Assembly: GCF_001423845.1 (NCBI RefSeq)
Contig: NZ_LMPM01000002.1
Span: forward strand, 124,001-188,000
Origin: Sphingomonas sp. Leaf357
Lineage (GTDB): Bacteria > Pseudomonadota > Alphaproteobacteria > Sphingomonadales > Sphingomonadaceae
Length of the DNA: 64,000 bases
Direction: 5' to 3'
Position numbers and translations under genes: made by a program. The notes beneath the pieces are model-generated. The model did not search any database, was not told the DNA's origin, and saw only the letters and a program-made list of their open reading frames with translations. Shown here one piece after another: positions 1 through 9,880 of the stretch (position 1 is its first letter; each line of letters opens with the position of its first letter).

Positions 1-26
1 CGCTTGAAGCCGCCGCGCGTCTCTGA
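1..26 (+). CDS. C-terminal end of an upstream gene, probably aroQ (partial)
   Basis: Reading from position 3 gives Leu-Glu-Ala-Ala-Ala-Arg-Leu and then a TGA stop at 24-26. An alanine-rich helical end like this is typical of type II 3-dehydroquinate dehydratase (AroQ), which commonly precedes accB-accC in alphaproteobacteria. Only seven codons are visible, so the identity is inferred from synteny alone and another gene or frame is possible. Confidence 0.3.
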
Positions 27-78
27 CAGGACGCGGGCCGTATAAGGGAAACATCCCGCAAAAGGAGTTCATGGTCGC

Positions 79-564
79 ATGACCGATGCAAATACCAACG
101 AAGCCATGCGGATCGATGTCGATCTGGTGCGTCAACTCGCACAATTGCTCGACGATACGTCGCTGACCGAGATCGAGGTCGAAGACGGCGGGCGCAAGAT
201 CCGTATCGCGCGCAAGGCCGCGTCCGTCGCTGCCGCGCCCGTGCAGTATGCCGCCGCCCCGCAGGCTGCCCCGACCGCCCCCGCCGCTGCCGCAACGACC
301 GAAGTCGGCGCCCCGGCACCGGCGAGCACCGCCGATGCGGTGAAGTCTCCGATGGTCGGCACGGTCTATCTCGCGTCCGACCCGGCGTCGAAGCCGTTCA
401 TCGCGGTCGGCGACAAGGTCGCGGCCGGCGCGACCTTGCTGATCGTCGAGGCGATGAAGGTAATGAATCCGATCGTCGCGCCCAGCGCCGGCACGGTGAA
501 GGCAATCCTGGTGCAGGACAAGCAGCCGGTCGAGTTCGACCAGCCGCTCGTCGTGGTCGAGTAA
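79..564 (+). CDS. accB: Biotin carboxyl carrier protein of acetyl-CoA carboxylase
   Basis: This 161-residue cytoplasmic protein carries the biotin that shuttles carboxyl groups in acetyl-CoA carboxylase, the first committed step of fatty acid synthesis. An N-terminal segment (residues 8-46) is followed by an Ala/Pro-rich flexible linker (about 47-85) and a C-terminal biotinyl domain. The biotin attachment motif EAMKVMN places the modified lysine at residue 127. An AAAGGAG ribosome site ends 12 bases before the chosen ATG; an earlier ATG at 71 meets a stop after three codons. accC follows 6 bases downstream, so the two are co-transcribed. Confidence 0.97.
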   Translation: MTDANTNEAMRIDVDLVRQLAQLLDDTSLTEIEVEDGGRKIRIARKAASVAAAPVQYAAAPQAAPTAPAAAATTEVGAPAPASTADAVKSPMVGTVYLASDPASKPFIAVGDKVAAGATLLIVEAMKVMNPIVAPSAGTVKAILVQDKQPVEFDQPLVVVE

Positions 565-570
565 CCAGCC

Positions 571-1920
571 TTGGCCCAGATCAAGAAACTGCTGATCGCC
601 AATCGCGGCGAGATCGCGTTGCGCATCCATCGTGCATGCCATGAAATGGGCATCCAGACGGTCGCGGTACATTCCACCGCCGATGCCGATGCGATGCATG
701 TACGGCTCGCCGATCAGGCGATCTGCATCGGCCCGCCGGCAGCGACCGATTCCTATCTGAACATTGCCAACATCATCTCGGCAGCCGAGATCAGCGGCGC
801 GGATGCGATCCATCCCGGCTACGGGTTCCTGTCCGAGAACGCCAAGTTCGCGGAGATCGTCGAGGCGCACGGCATCATCTTCGTCGGACCAAAGCCCGAA
901 CATATCGTCACGATGGGTGACAAGGTGGAAGCCAAGCGCACCGCCGGTCGGCTCGGTCTGCCGCTCGTTCCGGGATCGGATGGCGCGATCAGCGACATCG
1001 CCGAGGCGCGGGAGATCGCGGCGCGGATCGGCTATCCCGTGATCATCAAGGCGGCCTCGGGCGGCGGCGGACGCGGCATGAAGGTGTGCACGTCCGAGGA
1101 TCAACTCGAGACGTTGATCAGCCAGGCCGGCAGCGAGGCCAAGGCCGCGTTCGGCGACGCCACCGTCTATATGGAAAAATATCTCGGCAATCCGAGACAC
1201 ATCGAATTTCAAGTGTTCGGCGACGGCAACGGCAATGCGATCCATCTCGGCGAGCGCGATTGCTCGCTGCAACGTCGCCATCAGAAGGTGCTGGAGGAAG
1301 CCCCCTCCCCGGTGCTCGGTGAGGAGGACCGCGCGCGCATGGGCGCTGTGTGCAGCAAGGCGATGGCCGATATGGGCTATCGCGGCGCGGGCACGATCGA
1401 ATTCCTGTGGGAAGACGGCGAATTCTACTTCATCGAAATGAACACCCGGCTGCAGGTCGAACATCCGGTGACCGAGATGATCACCGGTCTCGATCTGGTG
1501 CGCGAACAGATCCAGATCGCCGAAGGTCGCCCGCTGACCCTTCGCCAGCAGGATGTGGTGTTCCGGGGCCATGCGATCGAATGCCGCATCAACGCCGAGA
1601 ATCCGCGCACTTTCGCACCTTCGCCGGGACTGGTGACGATGTTCCACGCGCCGGGCGGCATGCACGTTCGCGTCGATAGCGGGCTGTATGCCGGCTATCG
1701 CGTGCCGCCTTACTACGATTCGATGATCGCCAAGCTCATCGTCTACGGCACGACGCGCAACGGCGCGTTGCGGCGTTTGCGGCGGGCGCTGGAGGAGTTC
1801 GTGATCGAGGGGCCGACGACGACGATCCCCCTGCATCAGGCGTTGCTCGACGATCCGGATTTCCAGGCCGGCGATTATACGATCAAGTGGCTGGAGGAAT
1901 GGCTGGCCAAGCAGGAATGA
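571..1920 (+). CDS. accC: Biotin carboxylase subunit of acetyl-CoA carboxylase
   Basis: AccC carboxylates the biotin of AccB using ATP and bicarbonate. The 449 residues match the usual length. The N-terminal biotin-carboxylase domain starts with [14 protein letters not shown]. The ATP-grasp domain shows the glycine-rich loop [12 protein letters not shown], and the conserved [14 protein letters not shown] active-site stretch is present. The start is a TTG codon, 6 bases after the accB stop; the protein sequence aligns with the family from this codon, and TTG may set a lower translation rate. The two genes form an accBC operon. Confidence 0.97.
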   Translation: MAQIKKLLIANRGEIALRIHRACHEMGIQTVAVHSTADADAMHVRLADQAICIGPPAATDSYLNIANIISAAEISGADAIHPGYGFLSENAKFAEIVEAHGIIFVGPKPEHIVTMGDKVEAKRTAGRLGLPLVPGSDGAISDIAEAREIAARIGYPVIIKAASGGGGRGMKVCTSEDQLETLISQAGSEAKAAFGDATVYMEKYLGNPRHIEFQVFGDGNGNAIHLGERDCSLQRRHQKVLEEAPSPVLGEEDRARMGAVCSKAMADMGYRGAGTIEFLWEDGEFYFIEMNTRLQVEHPVTEMITGLDLVREQIQIAEGRPLTLRQQDVVFRGHAIECRINAENPRTFAPSPGLVTMFHAPGGMHVRVDSGLYAGYRVPPYYDSMIAKLIVYGTTRNGALRRLRRALEEFVIEGPTTTIPLHQALLDDPDFQAGDYTIKWLEEWLAKQE

Positions 1921-1950
1921 GGCGGGGCTGACGTCTCCCCTAACACTACC

Positions 1951-2054
1951 GTCATCCCGGACCGGATCCGGGATCCAACGAGCCGAACGCGCAACGCCCG
2001 CCACCAATGTTCTACTTAGCCGCCCGTTGGATCCCGGATCAAGTCCGGGATGAC
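1951..2054. repeat. Long inverted repeat, REP/BIME-like
   Basis: The left arm (1951-1980, beginning gtcatcccggaccggatccg) and the right arm (2025-2054, ending caagtccgggatgac) are near-perfect reverse complements about 44 bases apart. The arms resemble those of other gap repeats in this window, which suggests a dispersed element. It lies between accC and the S9 peptidase gene and could act as a transcript end. Confidence 0.75.
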
Positions 2055-2123
2055 GGCTATTAGGCACCTTCCCCCTCTAGCCCACCTCTGCCAAAACCCT
2101 CCCCATAACAGGGGAGAATCGCC

Positions 2124-4082
2124 ATGATCCGTTTGCCCGCCGCCACCGCGTTGGCGCTGGTCTTCGCCGTGCCCGTCGCCACGTCTTTATCGGCGCAGGT
2201 CAAGACGCCCGACCGGCCCGTCACCGACCCCAGATCCGTCACCTCCCCCGTCAATCCGAACGCCCGGGCGGTGCCGGTCGAGGATATCGGCACGTCGCGC
2301 TCGCTCGGCACCACGGCATGGAGCGCCGACGGCAGGCAGATCTTCGTCGCCACGAATCTGACAGGGCGAACGAATATCTGGCGCACCGACACTGCCGGCA
2401 GTTGGCCGGTTCAGCTTACCCAATCGGACGATTCGCAAACCGGCCTCGCGCCGTCCGCCGACGGCAAATACGTCTATTTTCAGCAAGATGTCGGCGGTAA
2501 CGAATATCCCGATATCTACCGTGTGCCGGTCGACGGCGGGGCGGTCGAGCAGATCACGAAGACACCGGACCGGCGCGAGGGCAGCATGCTCGTCGGCGGT
2601 GCGAAAGGCGCGATCGCCCTGTCGACCAAGCTGAAGACCGAAGGCCAGACCAACCTTGCCGTGCTCGATGCGGACGGCAACGTCCGCGTGCTCACCAAGG
2701 AAGCGGACCCGCAATTCGCCTGGGGTGCGGTGGCCTGGGTCGATAGCGGCACGGCGATCATCGCCAATCGCGACCGGGTCGATTCGAAGGTTGGGGAAGT
2801 GTGGCGCGTCGATGCCACGACCGGGGCGGCGACCAAGCTGATCGCCAAGGCCGACACGGTCTATCAGGCCGCCGATGCGACGCCGGATGGAAAGTGGATC
2901 GCGGTCAGCACCGACGACGGCACCGGGCAGCTGCACGCCGGCCTGTACGACACCGCCGCCAGGACGTGGAAATGGCTCAAGCCGACGCCCTGGGAGCAGA
3001 CCGCCAGCAGCTTGACCCGCGACGGCAAGGCCCTGATCTTCGCAACCAACGCCGATGCACGCAGCACGCTCTACCGTTATGATATCGCACGCGGCACCGA
3101 AACGGCGTTGCAGGTGCCGCCCGGGGTGAACTACCTGACCGGTGCAGATCCTCGCTCGCCCGACGGTCGCACGTTGCTGGTCGGCCATTCGGGTGCGGAT
3201 TCGCCGACCAACCTGTACCTGTACGATCTCGCCAGCGGTGCCGCGCGCCCCGCGACTCAGCTCGCCATTGCCAGCCTCTCCCCCGATGTGCTGCCGAAGT
3301 CCGAGGTCGTGACTTATAAGAGCTTCGACGGCACGCTCGTCAGTGCGGTCGTCACGATGCCCGCCAACCTGAAGCGCGATGGCCGCAACCCCGCGATCGT
3401 CCTGCCGCATGGCGGGCCGACCGGTCAGGCGCAGGATGGCTACAGCCGTTATGCCACCGCTTTCGCCAGCCGCGGCTACATCACGATCCAGCCCAATTTC
3501 CGCGGCTCGACCGGCTATGGCAAGGCGTTCCAGGAGGCGAACTTCAAGGATCTCGGCGGCGGCGATTTGAAGGACACCGTCGCGGCGAAGACATTTCTCG
3601 TCAACACCGGCTATGTCGATGCCAAGCGCGTCGGAATCTTCGGTGGATCGTATGGCGGCTTCATGACGCTGATGGCGATCGGCCGCGTGCCGGACGAGTT
3701 CGCCGCCGCCGTGCAATGGTTCGGTATCATCAACTGGCGCACGATGTACCGCGATCAGGACGAACTGCTAAAGGCCTATCAGCGCGGCCTGCTCGGCACG
3801 CCGGAAACCGACCCGAAGGTCTACGACGCGTCCTCCCCCCTCACCTATATCCGCGCCGCCAAGGCTCCGTTGCTGACGATCCAGGGCGAGAACGACATCC
3901 GCGTGCCACGCGGCCAGGCGCAGGAGGTCAACGACATCCTGAAAGCCAAGGGCAACGTGGTCGAAACCGTCTTCTATCCGGCAGAAGGCCACGGGTTCCA
4001 GAAACGCGAGAACCAGCTCGACTCGCTCAAGCGCACGGTGGCGTGGTTCGACAAATATCTGAAGGCGGCGCCGGCAAAATGA
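2124..4082 (+). CDS. Secreted S9 family (prolyl oligopeptidase-type) peptidase
   Basis: This 652-residue serine peptidase probably acts in the periplasm: the first ~25 residues form a signal peptide ending near SLSAQ. A beta-propeller-like region built from WD40/PD40-type strands occupies about residues 50-390, followed by an alpha/beta-hydrolase domain. The catalytic triad is visible: Ser509 in FGGSYGGFM, Asp591 in QGENDIRVP and His623 in PAEGHGF. This layout fits the dipeptidyl aminopeptidase/acylaminoacyl peptidase group, which trims peptides. The TGA stop overlaps the start of the ArsC-like gene (ATGA). The exact substrate cannot be told. Confidence 0.93.
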   Translation: MIRLPAATALALVFAVPVATSLSAQVKTPDRPVTDPRSVTSPVNPNARAVPVEDIGTSRSLGTTAWSADGRQIFVATNLTGRTNIWRTDTAGSWPVQLTQSDDSQTGLAPSADGKYVYFQQDVGGNEYPDIYRVPVDGGAVEQITKTPDRREGSMLVGGAKGAIALSTKLKTEGQTNLAVLDADGNVRVLTKEADPQFAWGAVAWVDSGTAIIANRDRVDSKVGEVWRVDATTGAATKLIAKADTVYQAADATPDGKWIAVSTDDGTGQLHAGLYDTAARTWKWLKPTPWEQTASSLTRDGKALIFATNADARSTLYRYDIARGTETALQVPPGVNYLTGADPRSPDGRTLLVGHSGADSPTNLYLYDLASGAARPATQLAIASLSPDVLPKSEVVTYKSFDGTLVSAVVTMPANLKRDGRNPAIVLPHGGPTGQAQDGYSRYATAFASRGYITIQPNFRGSTGYGKAFQEANFKDLGGGDLKDTVAAKTFLVNTGYVDAKRVGIFGGSYGGFMTLMAIGRVPDEFAAAVQWFGIINWRTMYRDQDELLKAYQRGLLGTPETDPKVYDASSPLTYIRAAKAPLLTIQGENDIRVPRGQAQEVNDILKAKGNVVETVFYPAEGHGFQKRENQLDSLKRTVAWFDKYLKAAPAK

Positions 4083-4417
4083 AGGCGACCATCTGGCACA
4101 ACCCGCGCTGCTCGAAATCGCGCGAGGCCTTGGCGATCCTCAGCGACACGCCGGGCGTCGACGTAACGGTGATCGAATATCTCAAGCACCCGCCGTCGCG
4201 CGCGACCCTCGCCGGGCTCTACGCCAAAGCGGGGATATCGCCGCGCGACGGCCTGCGGCGGAACGAACCCGAGGCCAAGGCATTGGCGGGTGCAAGCGAC
4301 GCAGCGATATTGGACGCCATGGCCGAGAACCCGATCCTGATCGAACGGCCCCTGGTGGAGACCGAAAAGGGCGTACGGCTCGGGAGGCCGCCGGAGCGTG
4401 TGCGCGACGTACTTTGA
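4079..4417 (+). CDS. arsC: ArsC family (glutaredoxin-type) arsenate reductase-like protein
   Basis: The 112-residue protein has the ArsC thioredoxin fold. The N-terminal active-site motif is HNPRCSKSREAL, with the catalytic cysteine at residue 12. The family's C-terminal arginine cluster is seen in ERPLVETEKGVRLGRPPE. ArsC enzymes reduce arsenate to arsenite with glutaredoxin, but no arsenite pump or ArsR regulator is nearby, so arsenic resistance is not certain. Translation is coupled on both sides: ATGA overlap with the peptidase stop, and its own TGA overlaps the TTG start of the next gene. The start was chosen at the first Met of the conserved N-terminus. Confidence 0.85.
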   Translation: MKATIWHNPRCSKSREALAILSDTPGVDVTVIEYLKHPPSRATLAGLYAKAGISPRDGLRRNEPEAKALAGASDAAILDAMAENPILIERPLVETEKGVRLGRPPERVRDVL

Positions 4418-5862
4418 GCGCGCTCGAACCTGGCCGCAATTGCTGGCGCATCGAAACTGCCACCCGCGCCACCGTGATCATCGACGCCGATCGCTATTTC
4501 AAGGCGGCGCGCGCGGCGATGCTGAAGGCCAAGCATCAGATCCTGCTGATCGGCTGGGATTTCGACGCGCGTATCGATCTGACGCCGGATGGCGATCCCG
4601 GTGACGGTGCGCCGCGCAACGTCGGCGATTTCATTTATTGGCTGGTGAAGCACCGCCCCGAATTACAGGTCTATACGCTGCGCTGGGATGTCGGCGCGTT
4701 GAAGACGCTGGTGCGTGGGTCGACCATCTTCACGGTCGCCAAATGGATGACGCACGAACGCATCCACACCAAGCTCGACGGATATCACCCGGTTGGAGGA
4801 TCGCATCACCAGAAGATCGTCGTGATCGATGATTGCCTCGCTTTTGCCGGGGGGATCGACATGACGTCGGAACGCTGGGACACGCGCGAGCATCTCGACG
4901 ACCAGCCGTGTCGCACCGAGCCGGGCGGCAGGGATCGCTACAAACCATGGCACGACGCAACCACCGCGCTGTCCGGGCCGGTCGCGTCGGCGCTCGGCCA
5001 CCTGTGCCGCGATCGCTGGGAATTGGCGGGCGGGAAGCCGATCGACCCGCCCCCCGCCACCACCGATTGCTGGCCCGACGGGCTGGACGTGGACTTTTCC
5101 GATATAGACGTCGCCGTATCGCGCACCGAACCGGAAATGCCGGATCACCAGCCGGTGATCGAGATCGAGCAACTCTATCTCGATCTGATCGCGCGCGCAC
5201 GACGGCACATCTATGCAGAGAGCCAGTATTTCGCCTCGCGAAAGATCGCCGAGGCGATCGCGCTCCGGCTGGACGAGCCGGACGGTCCCGAAATCGTCAT
5301 CATCAACCCGACCACCGCACAGGGTTGGCTGGAGCCGATCGCCATGGACACGGCGCGGGCGCGGCTGTTCCAGGCCTTGAAGCATCACGACACGCACGAT
5401 CGCCTGCGCATATATCACCCGGTCACAAAGGGCGGCCTGCCGATCTACGTTCATGCCAAGATTCTGGTGATCGATGACCGAGTACTCCGCGTCGGATCGT
5501 CCAATTTCAACAATCGATCGATGCGCCTCGATACGGAATGCGACGTGACGATCGACGCGGATCACGGTGCCGACCCGGCGTGCATAGCGGCGATCCGCGA
5601 CGGTCTGATCGCCGAGCATCTCGGGTCGAAGGCGAGTCGCGTCGCAGCGGTGCTGGTCGAAACGGGATCGCTGATCGCCACGATCGACCGCCTGCGCGCG
5701 CCCGGGCGGACGCTGGTCGATTACGAGGTGCCGGAGTTGAGCGACGTCGAGGAATGGCTCGCAGACAATGAAGTGCTCGATCCCGAAGGCCCAGGCGAGA
5801 TGTTCGAAAGCTTGAGCAAGCGAGGCCTGTTCCGACGGATGCAGTTCTGGCGCAAGGGGTGA
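4414..5862 (+). CDS. Phospholipase D-like / cardiolipin synthase-like protein
   Basis: The 482-residue protein has two HKD motifs: HQKIVVID with His132, Lys134 and Asp139, and HAKILVID with His347, Lys349 and Asp354. These define the phospholipase D superfamily, which transfers phosphatidyl groups (cardiolipin synthesis) or hydrolyses phospholipids. There is no clear N-terminal membrane anchor, unlike classical ClsA, so it resembles the soluble ClsB/PLD-like group. The start is TTG, overlapping the arsC stop by four bases. The exact reaction is inferred from the family. Confidence 0.87.
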   Translation: MSALEPGRNCWRIETATRATVIIDADRYFKAARAAMLKAKHQILLIGWDFDARIDLTPDGDPGDGAPRNVGDFIYWLVKHRPELQVYTLRWDVGALKTLVRGSTIFTVAKWMTHERIHTKLDGYHPVGGSHHQKIVVIDDCLAFAGGIDMTSERWDTREHLDDQPCRTEPGGRDRYKPWHDATTALSGPVASALGHLCRDRWELAGGKPIDPPPATTDCWPDGLDVDFSDIDVAVSRTEPEMPDHQPVIEIEQLYLDLIARARRHIYAESQYFASRKIAEAIALRLDEPDGPEIVIINPTTAQGWLEPIAMDTARARLFQALKHHDTHDRLRIYHPVTKGGLPIYVHAKILVIDDRVLRVGSSNFNNRSMRLDTECDVTIDADHGADPACIAAIRDGLIAEHLGSKASRVAAVLVETGSLIATIDRLRAPGRTLVDYEVPELSDVEEWLADNEVLDPEGPGEMFESLSKRGLFRRMQFWRKG

Positions 5863-5880
5863 CCGGCCCTCACCTTGGCT

Positions 5881-5994
5881 CCCCGTCATCCTGAACTTGC
5901 TTCAGGATCCAGGCGCGGTTCGTTGCCGAAACTAATAATTTCTGTGACGCGGATGACCGCGCCTGGATGCTGAAACAAGTTCAGCATGACGGGG
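5881..5994. repeat. Long inverted repeat with 38-bp arms
   Basis: The left arm (5881-5918, starting ccccgtcatcctgaacttgc) and the right arm (5957-5994, ending caagttcagcatgacgggg) pair over most of their length around a 38-base spacer. The core differs from the other repeats (tcctgaacttgcttcagg) but the outer gtcat/atgac ends are the same. It separates the phospholipase-like gene from the convergent PAS gene and may end both transcripts. Confidence 0.72.
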
Positions 5995-6013
5995 TCTATT
6001 TCGTAGGGCCAAA

Positions 6014-6439
6014 TCACCCCGTCATCTCTGCCGTGACATCCTGTTTCGTGCCGTACAGGATGACCGCTTTGCCGTTGCGCCTCTGCACGTCGGCATTCAG
6101 CCGCATCCAGCGCACGTCGCCGTCCAACCGCCGGATCTGTGCCTCGAACGTGAAGCTGCCGCACGTTTCCAGCGCCGCCGCGCGCAGTCGCTCCAACAGC
6201 GTCCGCGATTCGGGCAGATACAGGTCGAGCGTCGAGCGACGATCCACCGCCACCCCCCGCGGTATGCCGAACAGGTCGAACACGCCGCTCGTCCAGCGCA
6301 ATTGCTCGGTGGCGAGATCGCACTGCCATGCGGCGGGCAGCGCGGGCAGATTGCACGGCTCGTCGGCCCGGAAGTCGCTCAAACGCGGCGCGGGTGCCCC
6401 CACCTGCCGGATCCGGTGACGTTCGAGGTGAGTGCCCAT
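6014..6439 (-). CDS. Orphan PAS domain protein
   Basis: This 141-residue protein is almost entirely one PAS fold of the PAS_3 type (about residues 38-138). Hallmarks are WQCDLATEQLRWTSGVFDLF at the start of the fold and VRWMRLNADVQR followed by GTKQDVT at its end. There is no kinase, cyclase or DNA-binding domain attached, so it is a stand-alone sensor or adaptor; its ligand is unknown. It is transcribed toward the inverted repeat at 5881-5994 and away from purL. Confidence 0.75.
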   Translation of the reverse strand: MGTHLERHRIRQVGAPAPRLSDFRADEPCNLPALPAAWQCDLATEQLRWTSGVFDLFGIPRGVAVDRRSTLDLYLPESRTLLERLRAAALETCGSFTFEAQIRRLDGDVRWMRLNADVQRRNGKAVILYGTKQDVTAEMTG

Positions 6440-6592
6440 GACGCTCCCATGCCTGCCAGCAATTAAGGCTGCGTTATCCCGTAGATTTCGACGACGAGAC
6501 GCTCCTTCTCCAGCGAGAATTTATGGCGGGGATCGGCAACGGCCCGTCCCCACGGGGTGACGGATCGCGCGTACCCCGCTAAAGGCGCGGGC

Positions 6593-8803
6593 ATGACCAA
6601 GATCACGCCCGAGATCGTCGCCGAACACGGCCTGTCGCCCGAAGAATATGAGCGCGTCCTGCACGCCATGGGGCGCGAGCCGAACCTGACCGAACTCGGC
6701 ATCTTCTCGGTGATGTGGTCCGAACATTGCAGCTATAAATCCAGCCGCATCCATCTGAAAAAGCTGCCGACCACCGGCCCTCAAGTCATCTGTGGCCCAG
6801 GCGAGAATGCCGGCGTGATCGATATCGGTGACGGTCAGGCGGCGATCTTCAAGATGGAGAGCCACAACCACCCGTCCTATATCGAACCCTATCAGGGTGC
6901 GGCGACCGGAGTCGGCGGCATCCTGCGCGATGTCTTCACGATGGGCGCGCGGCCGATAGCCAATCTCAACGCGCTGCGCTTCGGATCGCCCGATCACCCC
7001 AAGATGAAGCATCTGATCGCTGGCGTCGTCCATGGCATCGGCGGCTACGGCAATTGCGTCGGCGTGCCGACGGTAGGCGGCGAGGTGAATTTTCACCCGG
7101 CCTATGACGGCAACATCCTCGTCAACGCGATGACGGTGGGCGTCGCGGATCAGGACAAGATCTTCTATTCCGCCGCATCCGGCGTGGGCAATTCGATCGT
7201 CTATGTCGGCGCCAAGACGGGGCGGGACGGCATCCACGGTGCCACGATGGCATCCGCCGATTTCGGCGAAGATGCCGATGCCAAGCGCCCGACCGTTCAG
7301 GTCGGTGACCCCTTCACCGAAAAACTACTGATCGAAGCGTGCCTGGAACTGATGTCCAGCGACGCGATCGTCGCGATCCAGGATATGGGCGCAGCCGGTC
7401 TCACCTCTTCCAGCGTCGAGATGGCGAGCAAGGGCGGCGTCGGCATCGAACTGATCATGGACGACGTGCCGCAGCGCGAGACCGGCATGACGCCGTACGA
7501 GATGATGCTCAGCGAATCGCAGGAGCGCATGCTGATGGTGCTGAAGCCCGGCCGCGAGGATTTCGCCGAGGCGATCTTCCGCAAATGGGAACTGGATTTC
7601 GCGGTCATCGGCCATGTCACCGAAACCGGACGGATGGTGTTGAAGTGGAAGGGCGATGTCGTCGCCGATATCCCGCTCGGGCCGCTCGCCGACGATGCAC
7701 CGCTGTACGACCGCCCGCACGTCCCCACCCCGCCGGCGAAGGCGCTGGTCGACGTGCCGGAAAGCACCGACATCGCCGCCGATCTGCTGACGCTGATGGG
7801 CTCACCCGATATCGCGTCGCGGCGCTGGATCTGGGAGCAATACGACCACATGGTCGGCGGAGACACCGTGCAGCGCCCCGGCGGCGATGCGGCGGTGGTC
7901 CGCGTCCACGGTACGCCCAAGGGCCTTGCCATGACGACCGATTGCACCCCGCGCTATTGCTTCGCCGATCCCTTCGAGGGCGGAAAGCAGGCGGTGGCCG
8001 AGGCCTGGCGCAATCTGAGTGCGGTCGGCGCGACACCACTCGCCGTCACCAACTGCCTGAACTTCGCCAACCCGCAACGGCCCGAGATCATGGGCCAGAT
8101 CGTCGGTTGCCTGGAGGGTATGAGCGAGGCCTGCCGCGCGCTCGATTTCCCGATCGTGTCGGGCAATGTCAGCCTCTATAACGAAAGCAAGGCGACCGGC
8201 GGCGGCTCGGCGATCCTGCCAACCCCAGCGATCGGCGGCGTCGGTCTGCTCGCCGATTGGTCGAAGAGTGCGACGATCGCTTTCAAGGGCAGCGGCGACG
8301 TGATCCTCGCGGTCGGCACGCGACGCGGCGATCTCGGCCAGACCTTATGGCTGCGCGAATGTCACGAGCGCGAAGACGGACCGCCGCCGCGCGTCGATCT
8401 CACCGCCGAACGCAGGTCCGGCGACCTGATCCGAGAGGCGATCACGCTAGGCCAACTGACAGCGGTGCACGACGTGTCCGACGGCGGCATAGCCGTGACG
8501 CTCGCCGAGATGGCGCTGGCCGGCGGGATCGGCGCGATGATCGATCGCAAGCAGCCGTTCGATTGCGCGCACAGCTTCTTCGCGGAGGATCAGGGCGTCT
8601 ATATCGTCACCGTCGAGGACAGTGCGCTGATGGACTTCCTGGGCGCCGCGCACGCCGCCGGGGTCGAAGCCGAACCGATGGGCCGTACCGGCGGCAAGCG
8701 TCTGATCTTCGAACGCCCTAACCGCGACGACGTGGTGACTTTGGACGCCCTTCGCACCGCGCACGAAGGCTTCTTCCCGACGCTTATGGGCAGCGCCGCC
8801 TGA
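6593..8803 (+). CDS. purL: Phosphoribosylformylglycinamidine synthase subunit PurL
   Basis: PurL is the ATP-dependent synthetase of purine synthesis step 4, converting FGAR to FGAM with ammonia from PurQ and with PurS. At 736 residues this is the small, separate-subunit form. Typical stretches are [11 protein letters not shown] near the N-terminus, [10 protein letters not shown] for substrate and metal binding, and NCLNFANP in the second half. The ATG at 6593 is preferred over an in-frame ATG at 6557, because the family begins around [14 protein letters not shown]. It stands alone here, without purS or purQ. Confidence 0.96.
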   Translation: MTKITPEIVAEHGLSPEEYERVLHAMGREPNLTELGIFSVMWSEHCSYKSSRIHLKKLPTTGPQVICGPGENAGVIDIGDGQAAIFKMESHNHPSYIEPYQGAATGVGGILRDVFTMGARPIANLNALRFGSPDHPKMKHLIAGVVHGIGGYGNCVGVPTVGGEVNFHPAYDGNILVNAMTVGVADQDKIFYSAASGVGNSIVYVGAKTGRDGIHGATMASADFGEDADAKRPTVQVGDPFTEKLLIEACLELMSSDAIVAIQDMGAAGLTSSSVEMASKGGVGIELIMDDVPQRETGMTPYEMMLSESQERMLMVLKPGREDFAEAIFRKWELDFAVIGHVTETGRMVLKWKGDVVADIPLGPLADDAPLYDRPHVPTPPAKALVDVPESTDIAADLLTLMGSPDIASRRWIWEQYDHMVGGDTVQRPGGDAAVVRVHGTPKGLAMTTDCTPRYCFADPFEGGKQAVAEAWRNLSAVGATPLAVTNCLNFANPQRPEIMGQIVGCLEGMSEACRALDFPIVSGNVSLYNESKATGGGSAILPTPAIGGVGLLADWSKSATIAFKGSGDVILAVGTRRGDLGQTLWLRECHEREDGPPPRVDLTAERRSGDLIREAITLGQLTAVHDVSDGGIAVTLAEMALAGGIGAMIDRKQPFDCAHSFFAEDQGVYIVTVEDSALMDFLGAAHAAGVEAEPMGRTGGKRLIFERPNRDDVVTLDALRTAHEGFFPTLMGSAA

Positions 8804-8958
8804 AACGGATTAGCCATTTCGCAAAGCGCGGGAGCGATTCGCTCGGAACGACGTGATTCGGCGTTCTGGACTGTGGGCGCTGTCCCGCGCTTGCCGCCAG
8901 CACGTTTTCTAAATGCGATGAGCAGCGTCGCCTAATGCGAGTCAGACGCAAAAAGGCT

Positions 8959-8977
8959 TGCGAACAATTCTCATTAG
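8959..8977. promoter_or_regulatory. Candidate Fur box upstream of bfd
   Basis: The sequence TGCGAACAATTCTCATTAG resembles the right half of the classical Fur box, and on the other strand it reads aatgagaattgttcgca. It sits about 35 bases before the bfd start. bfd and bfr are commonly iron-regulated, which makes the site plausible. The left half-site is degenerate, so this remains a prediction. Confidence 0.45.
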
Positions 8978-9011
8978 CCCTACTCGCGCTTCAGAGAGGA
9001 TGGAGCGTCAC

Positions 9012-9182
9012 ATGGTCGTTTGCGTCTGTAATGCGATTCGGGAAACCCAGGTCCGCGAAGCTGCCCGCAACGGCGCGACCAGCGCCTGCCAGGCATATCG
9101 GAGCCTCGGCCGCCAGCCTAAATGTGGCCAGTGCGTTCCGTTCGCGCGATCCATTATCGATGCGGAGCGTGCTGCTGCGTAG
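9012..9182 (+). CDS. bfd: Bacterioferritin-associated ferredoxin
   Basis: This 56-residue [2Fe-2S] protein binds bacterioferritin and reduces its stored iron for release to the cytosol. The ligand cysteines are in place: Cys4 and Cys6 (CVC) and Cys38 and Cys41 (KCGQC), which is the CxC...CxxC spacing of the Bfd family. An in-frame ATG at 9000 exists, but AGAGAGG lies directly against it; 9012 leaves about 12 bases and gives the usual N-terminus MVVCVC. It precedes bfr by 99 bases, and a Fur-like site lies upstream. Confidence 0.93.
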   Translation: MVVCVCNAIRETQVREAARNGATSACQAYRSLGRQPKCGQCVPFARSIIDAERAAA

Positions 9183-9281
9183 CGTTCGCAGGCGCAACAA
9201 TCGGCGGAAAACCGCCATTTTTTGACTGTCGCGACCTGTCCGTTTGCGCTATCTAACGGCGCAACGAACGGAGATCTTATC

Positions 9282-9776
9282 ATGCGCGGCGACCCCAAAG
9301 TTATCGATTATCTGAACGAGGTGCTCAAGAACGAGCTGACCGCAATCAACCAATATTGGCTGCATTATCGGCTGTACGACCACTGGGGTGTCCGGAAGCT
9401 CGCCGAGTTCGAACGGCATGAATCGATCGACGAGATGAAGCATGCCGACTGGGTCGCGGAGCGCATCCTGTTTCTCGACGGCCTGCCCAACTTCCAGCTG
9501 CTCGGCCGCCTTCGCATCGGTGAATCGGTGCAGGAAGTGTTGCAAGCCGATCTCGATCTCGAGATGGAGGCCCTGCCGCCGCTGCGCGACGCGATCGAGC
9601 ACTGCGAGAAGGTTCGCGATTATGTCAGCCGTGATCTGTTCCGCAAGATCCTCGATAGTGAAGAGGAACATGTCGACACGCTGGAGCGCCAGTTCGAAAT
9701 GATCCAACGCATGGGCATCGAGAATTACGTGCAGCTGCAGAGCAAGCCGGCGAACGAGGAAATCGACCACGTTTGA
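9282..9776 (+). CDS. bfr: Bacterioferritin
   Basis: The 164-residue subunit forms the 24-mer haem-containing iron-storage shell. All ferroxidase ligands are visible at canonical positions: Glu18, Glu51, His54, Glu94, Glu127 and His130. Met52, in HESIDEMKHAD, is the haem ligand. The start at 9282 follows a GGAG ribosome site at 9270-9273 and gives the standard N-terminus MRGDPKVIDYL; an upstream in-frame ATG at 9222 would add a non-conserved tail. It is paired with bfd, so storage and mobilisation are encoded together. Confidence 0.97.
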   Translation: MRGDPKVIDYLNEVLKNELTAINQYWLHYRLYDHWGVRKLAEFERHESIDEMKHADWVAERILFLDGLPNFQLLGRLRIGESVQEVLQADLDLEMEALPPLRDAIEHCEKVRDYVSRDLFRKILDSEEEHVDTLERQFEMIQRMGIENYVQLQSKPANEEIDHV

Positions 9777-9802
9777 GCCGGGGTTGAATAGCTAGGCTGA
9801 CA

Positions 9803-9831
9803 GGGGCTGGTCCGTTGGGCCGGCCCCTTTT
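9803..9831 (+). terminator. Intrinsic terminator after bfr
   Basis: GGGGCTGG (9803-9810) pairs with CCGGCCCC (9820-9827) around a 9-base loop and is followed by TTTT. It lies 26 bases beyond the bfr stop, so it ends the bfd-bfr transcript. Confidence 0.85.
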
Positions 9832-9880
9832 CATATAAATTGCGCGCGGCTGATGCGCAGTCCGATCCGCCAGCGGTGAA

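Noticed and set aside
2187..3716. A 509-codon open frame on the minus strand
   Set aside because: It lies entirely antisense to the S9 peptidase, which has a clear signal peptide and catalytic triad. Its composition (Arg-, Gly- and His-rich) is what high-GC antisense frames look like.
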